A stretch of 64,000 nt of DNA from Mycobacterium shigaense (GCF_002356315.1 NZ_AP018164.1:1550001-1614000); one strand, 5' to 3'; positions 46,332-57,780 are shown, counted from the stretch's first letter. A program made the numbers and translations. Notes: generated by a model not told the origin, from the letters alone.

Positions 46332-47179
46332 CCAAGCCGGCGCACGCCCCCGCGGTCACCACCGCCCCCGGGCACGCGTGGCTGCCGCGGGCGACATGCG
46401 ACAGCAGCTGCGTGGGGATGGGCCCCGCCTCGGCGCGGTGGCGGGTGGTGCTGCGGGTCACGCTTCGTGTCATGTTGGCGCTTTTATTGGTGCCCGGCGT
46501 GCCGCTGATACTGCTGCCGATGCCCGGCCAGATGCGGCTGCGGCAGCTCTACTGCCGCGCGGTGCTGCGCTGTTTCGGCGCCCGGATCAGCGTGTCGGGC
46601 GCCCCGATCCGCAACCTGCGCGGGGTCCTGGTGGTGAGCCCCCACATGTCCTGGCTCGACGTGTTCGCCATCGGGTCGGTCGTGCCGGCGGCGTTCGTCG
46701 CCCGGGCCGACTTGTTCGGCGCGCGGATGGCGCGCCTGCTCCACATCATCCCGATCGAGCGGTCGAGCCTGCGCCAGCTGCCCGGGGTCGTGGCCACCGT
46801 CGCCGACCGGCTGCGCGCGGGCCAGACGGTGGTGGCGTTTCCCGAGGGCACCACTTGGTGCGGGGTGGCGTGCGGATCGTTCTACCCGGCGATGTTCCAG
46901 GCCGCGATCGACGCCGGCCGCCCCGTGCAGCCACTACGCCTGACCTATCACCACGTCGACGGCCTCCTCTCGACGGCTCCCGCCTTCGTCGGCGACGACA
47001 CCATGTGGAGCGCGATGACCCGGTTGATCTGCTCGCGGCGCACCCTGGCGCACGTGCACGTGGAATCCCTGCAGCTGCCGGGCACTGACCGGCGCGCGCT
47101 GTCCCGCCGCTGCCAGTCGGCGGTCGGCGTCGGCGTGCGCCAGCGCCCAGGTCAACGTCACGTGCTGGTGGCGTCCTAG
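46328..47179 (+). CDS. 1-acyl-glycerol-phosphate acyltransferase family, OlsA/PlsC-like (Rv3026c-like)
   Basis: A 283-aa membrane-associated acyltransferase. A hydrophobic segment (VMLALLLVPGVPLILLPMPG) precedes the catalytic HxxxxD motif, here SPHMSWLDVF. The usual NHxSxxD asparagine is replaced by proline. The second motif is VVAFPEGTTWCG and the third region LLHIIPIERSS. It would transfer an acyl chain to a lysolipid at the membrane. The GTG start overlaps the GNAT gene, so the two enzymes are probably made and used together. The precise acceptor is unknown. Confidence 0.85.
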   Translation: MTKPAHAPAVTTAPGHAWLPRATCDSSCVGMGPASARWRVVLRVTLRVMLALLLVPGVPLILLPMPGQMRLRQLYCRAVLRCFGARISVSGAPIRNLRGVLVVSPHMSWLDVFAIGSVVPAAFVARADLFGARMARLLHIIPIERSSLRQLPGVVATVADRLRAGQTVVAFPEGTTWCGVACGSFYPAMFQAAIDAGRPVQPLRLTYHHVDGLLSTAPAFVGDDTMWSAMTRLICSRRTLAHVHVESLQLPGTDRRALSRRCQSAVGVGVRQRPGQRHVLVAS

Positions 47180-47220
47180 GCCACCGGGGGCTCCGGCGCA
47201 GCGGAGTCGCCCCAAGCGCC

Positions 47221-47236
47221 CCGCGCCGCTGCGCGG
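47221..47236 (+). terminator. Weak candidate terminator hairpin
   Basis: CCGCGC-CGCT-GCGCGG forms a 6-bp stem with a 4-base loop, 41 bases after the acyltransferase gene and before iscS. It has no U-tract. Confidence 0.3.
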
Positions 47237-47308
47237 CCGGGGTACCCCCACCGCACGCCGTTCCGGCCCGCATCGTCGCTGAGCTGGCCCGGTATCGTGA
47301 ACGGCGAC

Positions 47309-48490
47309 ATGGTCTACCTGGATCACGCTGCCACCACCCCGATGCACCCGGCCGCCATCGAGGCGATGACGGCCGTTCTCGGCACGGTCGGTAACGCTTC
47401 GTCGCTGCACACCAGCGGTCGCGCGGCACGGCGGCGGATCGAGGAATCCCGCGAGCTGATCGCGGAGAAGCTGAGCGCGCGGCCGTCCGAGGTGATCTTC
47501 ACCGCGGGCGGCACCGAGAGCGACAACCTGGCCGTCAAGGGTATCTTCTGGGCCCGGCGTGACGCCGAGCCGCGTCATCGGCGCATCGTGACCAGCGAGG
47601 TGGAGCACCACGCGGTGCTGGACTCGGTGAACTGGCTGGTCGAGCATGAAGGCGCCCAGGTGACCTGGCTGCCCACCGGCTCCGACGGGTCGGTGTCGGC
47701 CGCCGCGCTGCGCGACGTGCTCACGCGCCACGACGACGTAGCGCTGGTGTCGGTGATGTGGGCCAACAACGAGGTCGGCACCGTCATGCCGACCGCCGAA
47801 CTGGCCGCCGTGGCCGCCGAGTTCGGGGTGCCCATGCACAGCGACGCCGTTCAGGCGGTGGGGCAGCTGCCCGTCGACTTCACCGCGAGCGGGCTGTCGG
47901 CGATGAGCGTGGCCGCCCACAAGTTCGGCGGCCCGCCCGCCGTCGGGGCCCTGTTGGTGCGCCGCGATGTCAGCTGCGTGCCGCTGCTGCACGGCGGCGG
48001 CCAGGAGCGAGACATCCGCTCCGGCACGCCCGACGTCGCCGGCGCCGTAGGAATGGCGGCGGCGGCCCGCATCGCGGTCGACGGCCTGGCGGCAAACGGC
48101 GCGCGGCTGCGCGCGTTGCGCGACCGGCTGGTGGCCGGCGTACTGGCCGAGATCGACGACGTGGTGTTCAACGGCGCACGCGATCCGCGGCGGCTGCCGG
48201 GCAACGCGCACTTCACTTTTCGCGGCTGCGAGGGCGACGCGCTGTTGATGTTGTTGGACGCCAACGGGATCGAGTGTTCGACGGGGTCGGCGTGCACCGC
48301 CGGCGTACCGCAGCCCTCGCACGTGCTGATGGCGATGGGCGCCGACGCGGCCACGGCGCGCGGCTCGCTGCGTCTGTCGTTGGGGCACACCAGCGTCGAC
48401 GCCGACGTCGATGCGGCGTTGCAGGTGCTGCCGGCGGCGGTGGCCCGCGCCCGCCGTGCCGCCCTGGCCGCCGCGGGAGCGTCCGGGTGA
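47309..48490 (+). CDS. iscS: Cysteine desulfurase
   Basis: A 393-aa PLP enzyme, the same length as M. tuberculosis IscS (Rv3025c). It removes sulfur from cysteine for Fe-S clusters and tRNA thiolation. The PLP lysine is K205 in SVAAHKFGG. Other fold motifs are [24 protein letters not shown] and [11 protein letters not shown]. The catalytic cysteine lies in [20 protein letters not shown] 47309 is chosen over GTG 47297 because the TATCGT -10 (47293-47298) overlaps the latter. Its stop overlaps the mnmA start (GTGA), so the sulfur donor and the tRNA thiolase are coupled. Confidence 0.96.
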   Translation: MVYLDHAATTPMHPAAIEAMTAVLGTVGNASSLHTSGRAARRRIEESRELIAEKLSARPSEVIFTAGGTESDNLAVKGIFWARRDAEPRHRRIVTSEVEHHAVLDSVNWLVEHEGAQVTWLPTGSDGSVSAAALRDVLTRHDDVALVSVMWANNEVGTVMPTAELAAVAAEFGVPMHSDAVQAVGQLPVDFTASGLSAMSVAAHKFGGPPAVGALLVRRDVSCVPLLHGGGQERDIRSGTPDVAGAVGMAAAARIAVDGLAANGARLRALRDRLVAGVLAEIDDVVFNGARDPRRLPGNAHFTFRGCEGDALLMLLDANGIECSTGSACTAGVPQPSHVLMAMGADAATARGSLRLSLGHTSVDADVDAALQVLPAAVARARRAALAAAGASG

Positions 48491-49563
48491 GGGTGCTCGC
48501 CGCGATGAGCGGCGGCGTCGACTCGTCGGTCGCCGCGGCCCGCATGGTCGACGCCGGCCACGAGGTTGTCGGCGTGCACCTCGCGCTGTCGACCGCCCCG
48601 GGCACGCTGCGCACCGGCTCGCGGGGTTGTTGCTCCAAGGAGGACGCGTCGGACGCCCGCCGCGTCGCCGACGTCCTCGGAATCCCGTTCTACGTCTGGG
48701 ATTTCGCCGAAAAGTTCGCCGAAGACGTGATCGACGACTTCGTCGCGTCCTACGAGCGCGGCGAGACCCCCAACCCGTGCGTGCGGTGCAATCAGCGCAT
48801 CAAGTTCTCGGCGCTGTCCGCGCGGGCCCTGGCATTGGGCTTCGACACCGTCGCCACCGGGCACTACGCCCGGCTCGCCGGCGGGCGGCTGCGCCGCGCC
48901 GTGGATGCCGACAAGGACCAGTCCTACGTGCTGGCCGTGCTGTCCGCACAGCAGTTGCGCCACGCCACCTTCCCGATCGGCGACACCCCCAAGTCGCAGA
49001 TCCGCGCGGAGGCGGCGGCCCGCGGCCTGGCCGTCGCCGAGAAGCCCGACAGCCACGACATCTGCTTCATCCCGTCCGGGGACACCCGAGCTTTCCTGGG
49101 GACGCGCATCGGGGTGCGCCGTGGCAGCGTGGTCGGAGCCGACGGCGCGGTGCTGGCCAGCCACGACGGGGTGCACGGATTCACGATCGGCCAGCGCAAG
49201 GGGCTGGGCATCGCCGGGCCCGGGCCCGACGGCCGGCCCCGCTACGTCACCGCGATCGATGCCGAAACCGGCACGGTGCGGGTGGGCGAGGCTGCCGATC
49301 TCGACGTGCACGCGCTGACCGGCCGCGAGCCGGTCTTCACCGCGGGTATCCCACCGGCGGGCCCGGTGGAGTGCACGGTCCAGGTGCGCGCGCACGGGGA
49401 GACCGTCGAGGCGGTCGCCGAGCTGGTCGGCGACGAGCTCGCGGTGCGGCTGCGCGCGCCCATCCGCGGGGTGGCCCGCGGCCAGACGCTGGTGCTCTAC
49501 CGCCCCGACGCCGCCGGCGACGAGGTGCTGGGCAGCGCGGTCATCGCCGCCACGTCGCGCTGA
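48487..49563 (+). CDS. mnmA: tRNA-specific 2-thiouridylase
   Basis: A 358-aa enzyme adding sulfur to the wobble uridine (s2U34) of Lys, Glu and Gln tRNAs. The ATP PP-loop is SGGVDSS (8-14). The catalytic cysteine pair is C101 in NPCVRCNQ and C193 in HDICFIPSG. Between them are ATGHYARL and [11 protein letters not shown]. The C-terminal beta-barrel region ([14 protein letters not shown]) is complete. It sits next to iscS, whose product supplies the persulfide sulfur. GTG 48487 overlaps the iscS stop. Confidence 0.97.
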   Translation: MRVLAAMSGGVDSSVAAARMVDAGHEVVGVHLALSTAPGTLRTGSRGCCSKEDASDARRVADVLGIPFYVWDFAEKFAEDVIDDFVASYERGETPNPCVRCNQRIKFSALSARALALGFDTVATGHYARLAGGRLRRAVDADKDQSYVLAVLSAQQLRHATFPIGDTPKSQIRAEAAARGLAVAEKPDSHDICFIPSGDTRAFLGTRIGVRRGSVVGADGAVLASHDGVHGFTIGQRKGLGIAGPGPDGRPRYVTAIDAETGTVRVGEAADLDVHALTGREPVFTAGIPPAGPVECTVQVRAHGETVEAVAELVGDELAVRLRAPIRGVARGQTLVLYRPDAAGDEVLGSAVIAATSR

Positions 49564-49689
49564 TTTGGGCAGGCCGGCGACCTGCCCATCGGCTTCAAGA
49601 ATGTTTTGAGGATCCGCCAAGCGCTGTCATCGACTATTGCCTCGACGCGAAAAGCCACGAGGGCCACGAGCGGAGAGGAACCGACCGAG

Positions 49690-49974
49690 ATGACCACGAA
49701 CCACGTCGCAGTGCGGGACATAGCCCCCGTTCAGACCAACGGCATCGCCATCGCGGCGTTCGTCCTGAGCCTTATGGGCATGTACGGGAGCCCGCTATTG
49801 AGCGCCTCCCTCGCGCTGGTCGGGCTGTACCAGGTTCGCCGGCGCGAGCAGAACGGATTCGGACTGGCGATCGCCGCGCTGGTGGTCTCGCTGGCCGTCA
49901 CCGCCCTGCATGTTGTGATGTGGATCCACTGCGGCCACGCGACCTTCGAGCTGCTCACCACGTCGCACTGGTGA
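49690..49974 (+). CDS. Small DUF4190-like membrane protein
   Basis: A 94-aa protein with two or three hydrophobic segments: GIAIAAFVLSLMGMYGSPLL, SASLALVGLYQVRR and GLAIAALVVSLAVTALHVVMW. The pattern of a proline/asparagine-containing soluble start, NGIAIAAFVLSL, a polar R-R-E-Q-N-G loop and a second helix is that of DUF4190-type proteins of unknown function. ATG 49690 (TTNHVAV) has a GAGAGGAACC upstream. It is convergent with the lipoprotein gene ending 6 bases later. Confidence 0.75.
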   Translation: MTTNHVAVRDIAPVQTNGIAIAAFVLSLMGMYGSPLLSASLALVGLYQVRRREQNGFGLAIAALVVSLAVTALHVVMWIHCGHATFELLTTSHW

Positions 49975-49979
49975 CCGGG

Positions 49980-50624
49980 CTAGTTCGGGATGTTGGCGGT
50001 GATGTTCGTCATCACGATGTCGGACACCGATTGCGGAAAGCCGCAGAAGGTGACCTCTAGTAGGGCGACCGACACCACCCGGTAGTCGCGCCCGCAGCCG
50101 CTCGGCGCCAGGTGCAGCGAGTTGGCGTCGGCCTTCCAGTCACCGACGAACAGCTCCCCGGACGAGCCGGCCGCGCACGCCCCTACGGTGGCAACGAGGG
50201 CGCGGAAGGCCTGCCGGGCGGTGGCCGTGTCCCGGTAGGCTGCGGCGCCCTCCGAGATCAGCGCGCCGTCCGGCGGATCCTGGAACGTGGTCTTGTGGAA
50301 CTTGGCGATGTCGGGTCCGAAGGTGGCGGTCTCGGCGTAGATGAACCGGCACGGCGCCGGCGTCGTGCCGGCCAGGGCGCCGACGTCCACCGGGCTGTTG
50401 CCGTCCATCGAAGGAATGATCGTCAGGTGCTCGCCGGTGCCCGTGATCGCTTGCATCCGGGACTGGTCCAGCAGGATCGTGTCGACGTTGACGCCGTTGA
50501 TCTCCCTGGCGCCGCCGCCCGATGCCGGGCCCGCGGTGCCGTCCACCACCCGGGTGCACGCCGCCGTCAGCACCAGCGCACCGCACCACAGCAGTGGCCG
50601 CGTCAATCTGGCGATGTGCCGCAC
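49980..50624 (-). CDS. lpqA: Lipoprotein LpqA-like with PknH-type sensor domain
   Basis: A 214-aa exported lipoprotein. A signal segment (TRPLLWCGALVLTAAC) ends in the lipobox LTAAC, and the mature part is a PknH_C-like extracellular domain. It carries VDTILLDQSRMQAITGTG, the VGALAGTTPAPC start of the second half, and four conserved cysteines (APC, GACAAG, SGCGRD, TFCGFPQ) that form two disulfides in PknH. This domain senses an unknown ligand at the outer membrane face. There is no kinase gene next to it. GTG 50624 is chosen so the signal peptide is of normal length. M. tuberculosis LpqA (Rv3016) occupies the same position. Confidence 0.83.
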   Translation of the reverse strand: MRHIARLTRPLLWCGALVLTAACTRVVDGTAGPASGGGAREINGVNVDTILLDQSRMQAITGTGEHLTIIPSMDGNSPVDVGALAGTTPAPCRFIYAETATFGPDIAKFHKTTFQDPPDGALISEGAAAYRDTATARQAFRALVATVGACAAGSSGELFVGDWKADANSLHLAPSGCGRDYRVVSVALLEVTFCGFPQSVSDIVMTNITANIPN

Positions 50625-50710
50625 CGAAATGCACCTTTCCGGGGGTTCCCAGAGTAACCCTGTGACCGGCGTCGGCGCGGGCGGCGGCGGGCGCGCAGCG
50701 GGACATCGAA

Positions 50711-50716
50711 TACGGT
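50711..50716 (+). promoter_or_regulatory. -10 element for predicted leaderless Rv3015c-like mRNA
   Basis: TACGGT (TAnnnT) ends 7 bases before GTG 50723, the spacing expected for transcription starting at the initiation codon. Confidence 0.45.
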
Positions 50717-50722
50717 TGCCGG

Positions 50723-51736
50723 GTGAGTGCTTTCGCAACTGCCACGGGCATCGGCTCCTGGCCGGGCACCGCGGCGCGGCCGGCCGCGCAGGTCGTCGTC
50801 GGCGAATTGGCGGATGCGATCGCCCACCTCGTCGAACTGCCGGCCAGGGGAGTGGGCGCCGACCTGCTCGGCCGCGCCGGCGCGCTGTTGATCGACGTGC
50901 CCATCGACACGGTCCCGCGCGGCTATCGCATCGCCACCCGCCCCGGCGCCGTCACCCGACGGGCGATCAGCTTCCTCGACGAGGACATGGACGCGCTGGA
51001 AGAGGCCTGGGAGGCGGCCGGCCTGCGCGGGGGCGAACGGGTGGTTAAGGTGCAGGCGCCCGGGCCGATCACGCTGGCCGCCGGGCTCGAGTTGAGCAAC
51101 GGCCACCGGGCGGTCACCGATCCCGGCGCGTTGCGCGACCTCGCGGCGTCGCTGGGCGAAGGCTTGGGGGCCCATCGCGCGGCGCTGGCCCGCCGGCTCG
51201 ACACCCCGGTCGTCGTGCAGCTCGACGAGCCGTCGCTGCCGGCGGCGCTGGGCGGGCAGCTGAGCGGGGTGACGGCGTTGAGCCCGGTCGCCGCGCTCGA
51301 CGAGGCGGTGGCCGGGTCCCTGGTCGACACCTGCGTCGCGGCCGCCGGCGCCGAGGTGCTGGTGCACAGTTGCGCGGCCGATCTGCCGTGGAACCTGTTG
51401 CAGAACAGCGCTATTCGTGCCATTTCGGTGGACGTCGCCACGCTGAAGGCGGCGGACCTGGATGGTATCGCGGCGTTCGTGGAGTCGGGCCGCACCGTCA
51501 TGCTCGGCGTCGTCCCCGCGACCGCCCCGGCCACGTGGCCGTCGGCCGAGGAGATGGCCACGGCGATCGTCGCGGTGACCGATCGGCTCGGCTTCGCCCG
51601 CTCGGCGCTGCGCGACCGGATCGGCGTCACCCCGGCGTGCGGCCTGGCGACCGCGACGCAGCAGTGGGCGCGCACCGCGATCGAGCTGGCCCGCAAGGCG
51701 GCCGAAGCGTTCGCTTCGGACCCGGACGCCATCTAG
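50723..51736 (+). CDS. MetE/UROD-superfamily protein (Rv3015c-like)
   Basis: A 337-aa TIM-barrel protein related to the C-terminal half of cobalamin-independent methionine synthase. The N-terminus reads ATGIGSWPGTAARPAAQVV. Later come VKVQAPGPITLAAGLEL, VVVQLDEPSLPAAL and EVLVHSCAADLPWNLL, with His/Cys residues typical of the zinc site, and GVTPACGLATATQQWA near the end. A full MetE is about 760 residues, so this is a stand-alone relative of unknown substrate. It precedes ligA by 34 bases, as in M. tuberculosis. Confidence 0.85.
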   Translation: MSAFATATGIGSWPGTAARPAAQVVVGELADAIAHLVELPARGVGADLLGRAGALLIDVPIDTVPRGYRIATRPGAVTRRAISFLDEDMDALEEAWEAAGLRGGERVVKVQAPGPITLAAGLELSNGHRAVTDPGALRDLAASLGEGLGAHRAALARRLDTPVVVQLDEPSLPAALGGQLSGVTALSPVAALDEAVAGSLVDTCVAAAGAEVLVHSCAADLPWNLLQNSAIRAISVDVATLKAADLDGIAAFVESGRTVMLGVVPATAPATWPSAEEMATAIVAVTDRLGFARSALRDRIGVTPACGLATATQQWARTAIELARKAAEAFASDPDAI

Positions 51737-51758
51737 CGGTGCTGTCCGCACCCTTCGA

Positions 51759-53846
<2,088 letters not shown>

Positions 53847-53853
53847 GCGCGTC

Positions 53854-54966
53854 ATGAGCAGTCGTTACGGTGATTCCACCCGCAGTGTCAAAGCCGTTGG
53901 TTCACAGGCGATTCCGGGCCGGCCGGTGGCGGCGCAGCCGGTATTCGCCAGCACCTATCACCTGTCCGGCGACGCGGCCGACGGCCTGGACAGCTACGGC
54001 CGCGGCTCCAATCCGACCTGGCGGAAACTGGAATCGGCGCTGGCGCAGCTGGAAGGTGCCGGCGGCGTGCTGGCGTTCGGCTCCGGCATGGCGGCCATCA
54101 GCGCGGCCCTGCGCGCGCTGGTCCGGCCGGGATCGACGCTGGTGGTGCCCGCCGACGGCTACTACCAGGTGCGCAGGTTGGCCACGGAGGACCTGGTACC
54201 CGCGGGCGTGACGGTGATCGAGGCGGCCGCCGCGCAGCTCTACGACGCCGCCGAACGGGCCGACGTCGTGCTGGCCGAGAGCCCGACCAACCCCGCGCTG
54301 GACGTCGTCGACCTGCGGCGGCTGGCCGCGATCTGTCACGGTCGCGGCGGGCGCCTGGTCGTGGACAACACCGCCGCCTCCCCGTTGGGCCAGCGGCCGC
54401 TGGAACTCGGCGCCGACCTGGTGGTCGCCAGCGCCACCAAGGGCCTGTCCGGCCACAGCGACCTGCTGGCCGGGTACGTGGCCACCAACCACGCGGACCT
54501 GGCCGCCGCGGTGGAACGGCATCGGCTGCTCGCCGGCGCCATTCTCGGCGGATTCGAGGCGTGGCTGCTGCTGCGCAGCCTCGGCAGCGCCGGGCTGCGA
54601 TTCGAGCGACAATGCGCGAACGCGCACGCGGTCGCGACGCTGCTGGCGGGCCATCCGGCGGTTCGGCGGGTGCGCTACCCGGGCCTGCCCGACGACCCGG
54701 CGCATCCCGTCGCGACCGCGCAGATGCGCCGCTTCGGGGCGCTGGTGTCGGTCGAGTTGGCCGATGCCGCGGCGGTGCACGCGCTGGTGCGGCGCAGCGA
54801 GTTGCTCGTCGCGTCCACCAGCTTCGGCGGGCTGCACACCTCGGTGGATCGCCGGGCACGCTGGGGCGATGCCGTCGCCACCGGATTTGCGCGCATCTCG
54901 CTGGGCATCGAGGACACCGACGACCTGCTCGCCGACATCGAGGGCGCCCTGACCTCCGGGTCGTAG
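53854..54966 (+). CDS. Cys/Met-metabolism PLP-dependent enzyme (cystathionine gamma-synthase/lyase type)
   Basis: A 370-aa fold-type I PLP enzyme. The PLP lysine is in [37 protein letters not shown] and [16 protein letters not shown] supply phosphate- and substrate-binding residues, and the C-terminal [16 protein letters not shown] gives the substrate-arginine region. It could act as a cystathionine gamma-lyase or synthase, O-acetylhomoserine-type enzyme or methionine gamma-lyase, and the sequence does not decide which. It starts 7 bases after ligA. I recall no counterpart at this place in M. tuberculosis, so it may be an acquisition or an M. tuberculosis loss. Confidence 0.85.
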   Translation: MSSRYGDSTRSVKAVGSQAIPGRPVAAQPVFASTYHLSGDAADGLDSYGRGSNPTWRKLESALAQLEGAGGVLAFGSGMAAISAALRALVRPGSTLVVPADGYYQVRRLATEDLVPAGVTVIEAAAAQLYDAAERADVVLAESPTNPALDVVDLRRLAAICHGRGGRLVVDNTAASPLGQRPLELGADLVVASATKGLSGHSDLLAGYVATNHADLAAAVERHRLLAGAILGGFEAWLLLRSLGSAGLRFERQCANAHAVATLLAGHPAVRRVRYPGLPDDPAHPVATAQMRRFGALVSVELADAAAVHALVRRSELLVASTSFGGLHTSVDRRARWGDAVATGFARISLGIEDTDDLLADIEGALTSGS

Positions 54967-54986
54967 CCCCGCCGCCGTCGCAGTTC

Positions 54987-54992
54987 TATCGT
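54987..54992 (+). promoter_or_regulatory. -10 element for the TetR gene at 55000
   Basis: TATCGT (TAnnnT) ends 7 bases before ATG 55000, which points to that codon rather than GTG 54991 as the start and to a leaderless mRNA. Confidence 0.45.
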
Positions 54993-54999
54993 GGGCGCT

Positions 55000-55596
55000 A
55001 TGACCCAAACGGCCGATCGATGCGACCAGGCCTCACCGTGGTCGCCACGCGAGGCCGAGATATTGGCGGTTACCCTGCGCCTGCTGCAGGAGCACGGCTA
55101 CGACCAGCTGACGGTCGACGCGGTGGCCAGCGCCGCCCGCGCCAGCAAGGCCACCGTGTACCGGCGCTGGCCCTCCAAAGCCGAACTGGTGCTGGCCGCC
55201 TTCATCGAGGGCGTTCGCCAAGTCGCGGTCGCGCCGAACACGGGGACACTGCGCGGCGATCTGCTGCAGCTGGGAGAGGTTTGCGGCGAGCACGGCCGCG
55301 AGCACGCCAGCACCATCCGCGCGGTCATGGTCGAGGTGTCGCGCCACCCGGCACTCGATGACGCGCTGCAGGAGCAATTCCTCAAGCAGCGCAAAGCCGT
55401 TGTCCAGGACGTGCTGCGGCAGGCCGTCGAGCGCGGCGAGATCACCGCCGAGGCGATCAGCGACGAGCTGTGGGACCTGCTGCCCGGCTACCTGATCTTC
55501 CGGTCCATCATCCCGGGACGCCCGCCCACCCGTGACACGGTGCGGGCACTCGTCGACGGCTTCCTCATGCCGGGCCTCACCAGAAACGTGCGTTAA
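55000..55596 (+). CDS. TetR/AcrR family transcriptional regulator
   Basis: A 198-aa repressor-type protein. The N-terminal HTH domain includes ILAVTLRLLQEHGYDQLTV and VASAARASKATVYRRWPSKAELV. The C-terminal ligand domain (GEVCGEHGREHASTIRAVMVEV) resembles the TetR_C_11/16 type. A TAnnnT -10 upstream selects ATG 55000. Its target is not adjacent, but a perfect TetR-style palindrome lies 1.6 kb downstream before the mmpS-mmpL pair, with only non-coding DNA and gene remnants in between. It is therefore a good candidate regulator of that exporter. Confidence 0.87.
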   Translation: MTQTADRCDQASPWSPREAEILAVTLRLLQEHGYDQLTVDAVASAARASKATVYRRWPSKAELVLAAFIEGVRQVAVAPNTGTLRGDLLQLGEVCGEHGREHASTIRAVMVEVSRHPALDDALQEQFLKQRKAVVQDVLRQAVERGEITAEAISDELWDLLPGYLIFRSIIPGRPPTRDTVRALVDGFLMPGLTRNVR

Positions 55597-56045
55597 TGAC
55601 GTCCGCTGGCAATAGCATAATTGAGCCTGTGTGTTTCCTGTAATTATCAAGGCATTGACTGCCAATTATAGGCGGCTGCCTACTGTCGGGGCCGTCAAGA
55701 ACCCGTAAGTATTTCGCGGCCAAGTTAACAATAAGTGCAGTCAGGTAAGAAGCGGTCACCAACTGTGTTCACCGTCACGACGCTGTTGCGTGGTGTTTCT
55801 CTGCTCGCTATACACATAGCCAACGCATTTCCTATAAACCGGCGATCTGAAGAAGCCCGGGTCGCCGTGTTGCGGAATGATTAACGACTTTTCACGGACT
55901 TTGCATTCATTGGTCGCAGGGGGACTCGACGATGGATGTCCCCAAAAGCGTTGTGAAAGAAACATATTCGTGGAGCTCTGTGCGGCTTTAGTCGCCCGGG
56001 ATCGTCGTCCGCTGGACAATTCATTCGATTCGCAAGGGAAAATCA
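55597..56045. other. Relatively AT-rich stretch without genes
   Basis: About 450 bases that are visibly less GC-rich than the surroundings, with runs such as GTAATTATCA and AAGTTAACAATAAG. Short frames exist on both strands, but none has a recognisable protein or codon bias. TTGACT near 55658, followed by a TACTGT-like hexamer, might be a promoter. The composition fits leftover acquired DNA leading into the broken antiporter gene. Confidence 0.5.
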
Positions 56046-56562
56046 ATGCCACTCGATAGCGTGCTGCAAGCTTTAATCATCCTGTCCGTAGTCTTGGTCG
56101 GTCGGTGGTGCAGGACATCTGTTTCGGCGATTTAAGCAGCCGGCGGTAGTGGAGGTTATCTTCTTCGGACTCCTGATGGGATCACTACTGGCGCTCGCGC
56201 CCCATTCCCTCAAAGCCGCCGTGCTCTCGCCGACCTCCAAATCGCTGCTTGAAACCGTCGGTCAGGTGGGTCTACTGCTGCTGTTGTTCTTGGTCGGAAT
56301 CGAGCTGCGCACCTATGGCAAGACGGGCGAGCGGTCACCGTACTGGAAGCTGGTGCCCTGCGTGGCGATCCCCATCGTCGTCTGTGCGGCCGCCGCGTTA
56401 TCCCTTCGCGCACCGACTCGTCGGACCCGACCACAATCCGCTGCACGTGGGGTTGTTCGTCGGGGTGGCGCTGAAGCGTCACCACGGTTCCTGTCCTGGT
56501 GCTGCTCGTCAAGGATCTCGGGGTGCCCGCGCCCATCCCGGGGATCGCGCTACGCATCGCGC
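56046..56562 (+). pseudogene. Broken cation:proton antiporter (CPA2/KefB-like) N-terminal fragment
   Basis: From ATG 56046, MPLDSVLQALIILSVVLV begins a CPA2 antiporter, but the frame is lost within 20 codons. The continuation is readable in other frames: VVQDICFG, FKQPAVVEVIFFGLLMG, then LLETVGQVGLLLLLFLVGIEL with the typical membrane helices, RHRLVGPDHNPLHVGLFVG, and finally VLVLLVKDLGVPAPIPG. At least three frameshifts separate these pieces. The sequence ends near 56562, where a different gene remnant begins, so most of the 12-helix protein is gone. Confidence 0.75.
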
Positions 56563-57073
56563 TTTCCCGGTCCCGCTGACCCTGGCGCGCGACGTCGAAT
56601 GGTGGCCGTTCGACACCTATTACACGGAGCCGATCACGGTCGAATTGTTCTCGGGCGTCCAGGCACCCGAACGCGCCAACGTAACATTCGTCGATCGGCT
56701 GACCGGCTGGAAAGTCGATGTGAGCCGCGTTAATAGGGCGAATCCGTTGTCGCCGTACGTAGTCGAACTACAACGTTCGGCGAGCACAATGCTGTTCGCG
56801 ATCGTCATCCTGGTCATCTTCGTCGCCATCGCCGCGGTCGGCTTGTTTGTCGCGGTCAAGACGATATGCGATCCACGGAGATTTCAGTCGCCGCTGACAA
56901 CGTGGTACGCGGCAATGCTTTTCGCGGTGGTCCCGCTACGCAATGCGCGGCCTGGCTCGCCGGCGTTCGGAAGCTGGATCGACCTGACGATAGTTCTGTG
57001 GGTCCTGGTCGCCCTGGTGGTCTCGATGCTGCTCTATATCGCGTCGTGGTGGCGGGCGACGACCCAAGCCTGA
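56563..57073 (+). pseudogene. 5'-truncated DUF4436 membrane protein
   Basis: The frame carries DVEWWPFDTYYTEPITVELF, FVDRLTGWKVDVSRV and three hydrophobic segments (TMLFAIVILVIFVAIAAVGL, WYAAMLFAVVPLRNA, DLTIVLWVLVALVVSMLLYI), ending with WWR. This matches the C-terminal two-thirds of the mycobacterial DUF4436 family. The start is missing. The frame instead continues upstream into antiporter-derived sequence, so no normal N-terminus exists. A hybrid frame from 56249 is open, but its upstream part is not real antiporter frame throughout. Confidence 0.72.
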
Positions 57074-57220
57074 GGGAACGCGGGCGTCGTTTCGCGCCGC
57101 CATCGGGGACTGCGGCGGCGCGGCGGCCCCTGCGCGCCGTCGGCAGCGCCGCAGGTCCGGGCAGTCGCGACCGGGATCCCCTCACCGCGCATGGCGGCGG
57201 GTAGGCCGCGTCTCTTGTAG

Positions 57221-57241
57221 AGTACGGTCCAGTACCGTACT
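57221..57241. promoter_or_regulatory. TetR-type operator upstream of mmpS-mmpL
   Basis: AGTACGGT (57221-57228) and ACCGTACT (57234-57241) form a perfect 8-bp inverted repeat with a 5-base centre. A -10-like TAGAGT (57218-57223) overlaps its left arm, so a bound repressor would block transcription. The nearest regulator gene is the TetR at 55000. Confidence 0.7.
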
Positions 57242-57326
57242 GTCAGATCCATCGATGACTCTTGCGCCGGACAACCGTCGTCGTCCTAGAGTGATCGTGA
57301 CGCCCGACCGATCGAAAGGCCAACGG

Positions 57327-57773
57327 GTGAAGGCGATGTCCGTGTCCGCCCTCGTCAGAAGACGGTGGATGGTGCTGGTCGCGGTGCTCGTCCTGGCCAT
57401 CACCGGGTTTGCCATCTATCGCCTGCACGGCATCTTCGGCTCGAACACCAACACCGCGGCCAACGGCGGCCTGGCAGAAGAGATCGTGCCGTTCAACCCC
57501 AAGAAGGTGGTGCTCGAGGTCTTCGGCTCGCCGGGGGCGGTGGCAACCATCAACTACCTTGACGTCAACGCGCAGCCGCAGCAGGTCACAAACGCGCCGC
57601 TGCCATGGTCATTCACCATCACCTCGACGGAGCCCGCGGTCGTGGGCAACGTGGTGGCCCAGGGCGATGGCGACATGCTCGGCTGCCGTATCACCGTCAA
57701 CGGCTTGGTCAAAGACGAACGCACGATCAACAAGGTTGACGCCTACACCTTCTGTTTGGACAAATCGGGATGA
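57327..57773 (+). CDS. MmpS family membrane/accessory protein
   Basis: A 148-aa protein with a short basic N-terminus ([10 protein letters not shown]), one membrane helix ([17 protein letters not shown]), and a periplasmic beta domain with [20 protein letters not shown], the MmpS-typical [15 protein letters not shown] and a disulfide pair (GCRITVNG...TFCLDKSG). MmpS proteins work with the adjacent MmpL in exporting lipids, siderophores or drugs. GTG 57327 is preferred because GAAAGG stands upstream and the length then matches MmpS4/5 (about 140 residues). An in-frame ATG at 57255 would add 24 residues. mmpL starts 7 bases after its stop. Confidence 0.88.
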   Translation: MKAMSVSALVRRRWMVLVAVLVLAITGFAIYRLHGIFGSNTNTAANGGLAEEIVPFNPKKVVLEVFGSPGAVATINYLDVNAQPQQVTNAPLPWSFTITSTEPAVVGNVVAQGDGDMLGCRITVNGLVKDERTINKVDAYTFCLDKSG

Positions 57774-57780
57774 CCCTCAC

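Noticed and set aside
55756..56052. A 98-codon minus-strand frame in the AT-rich stretch
   Set aside because: It shows no family resemblance, codon bias or ribosome-binding site.
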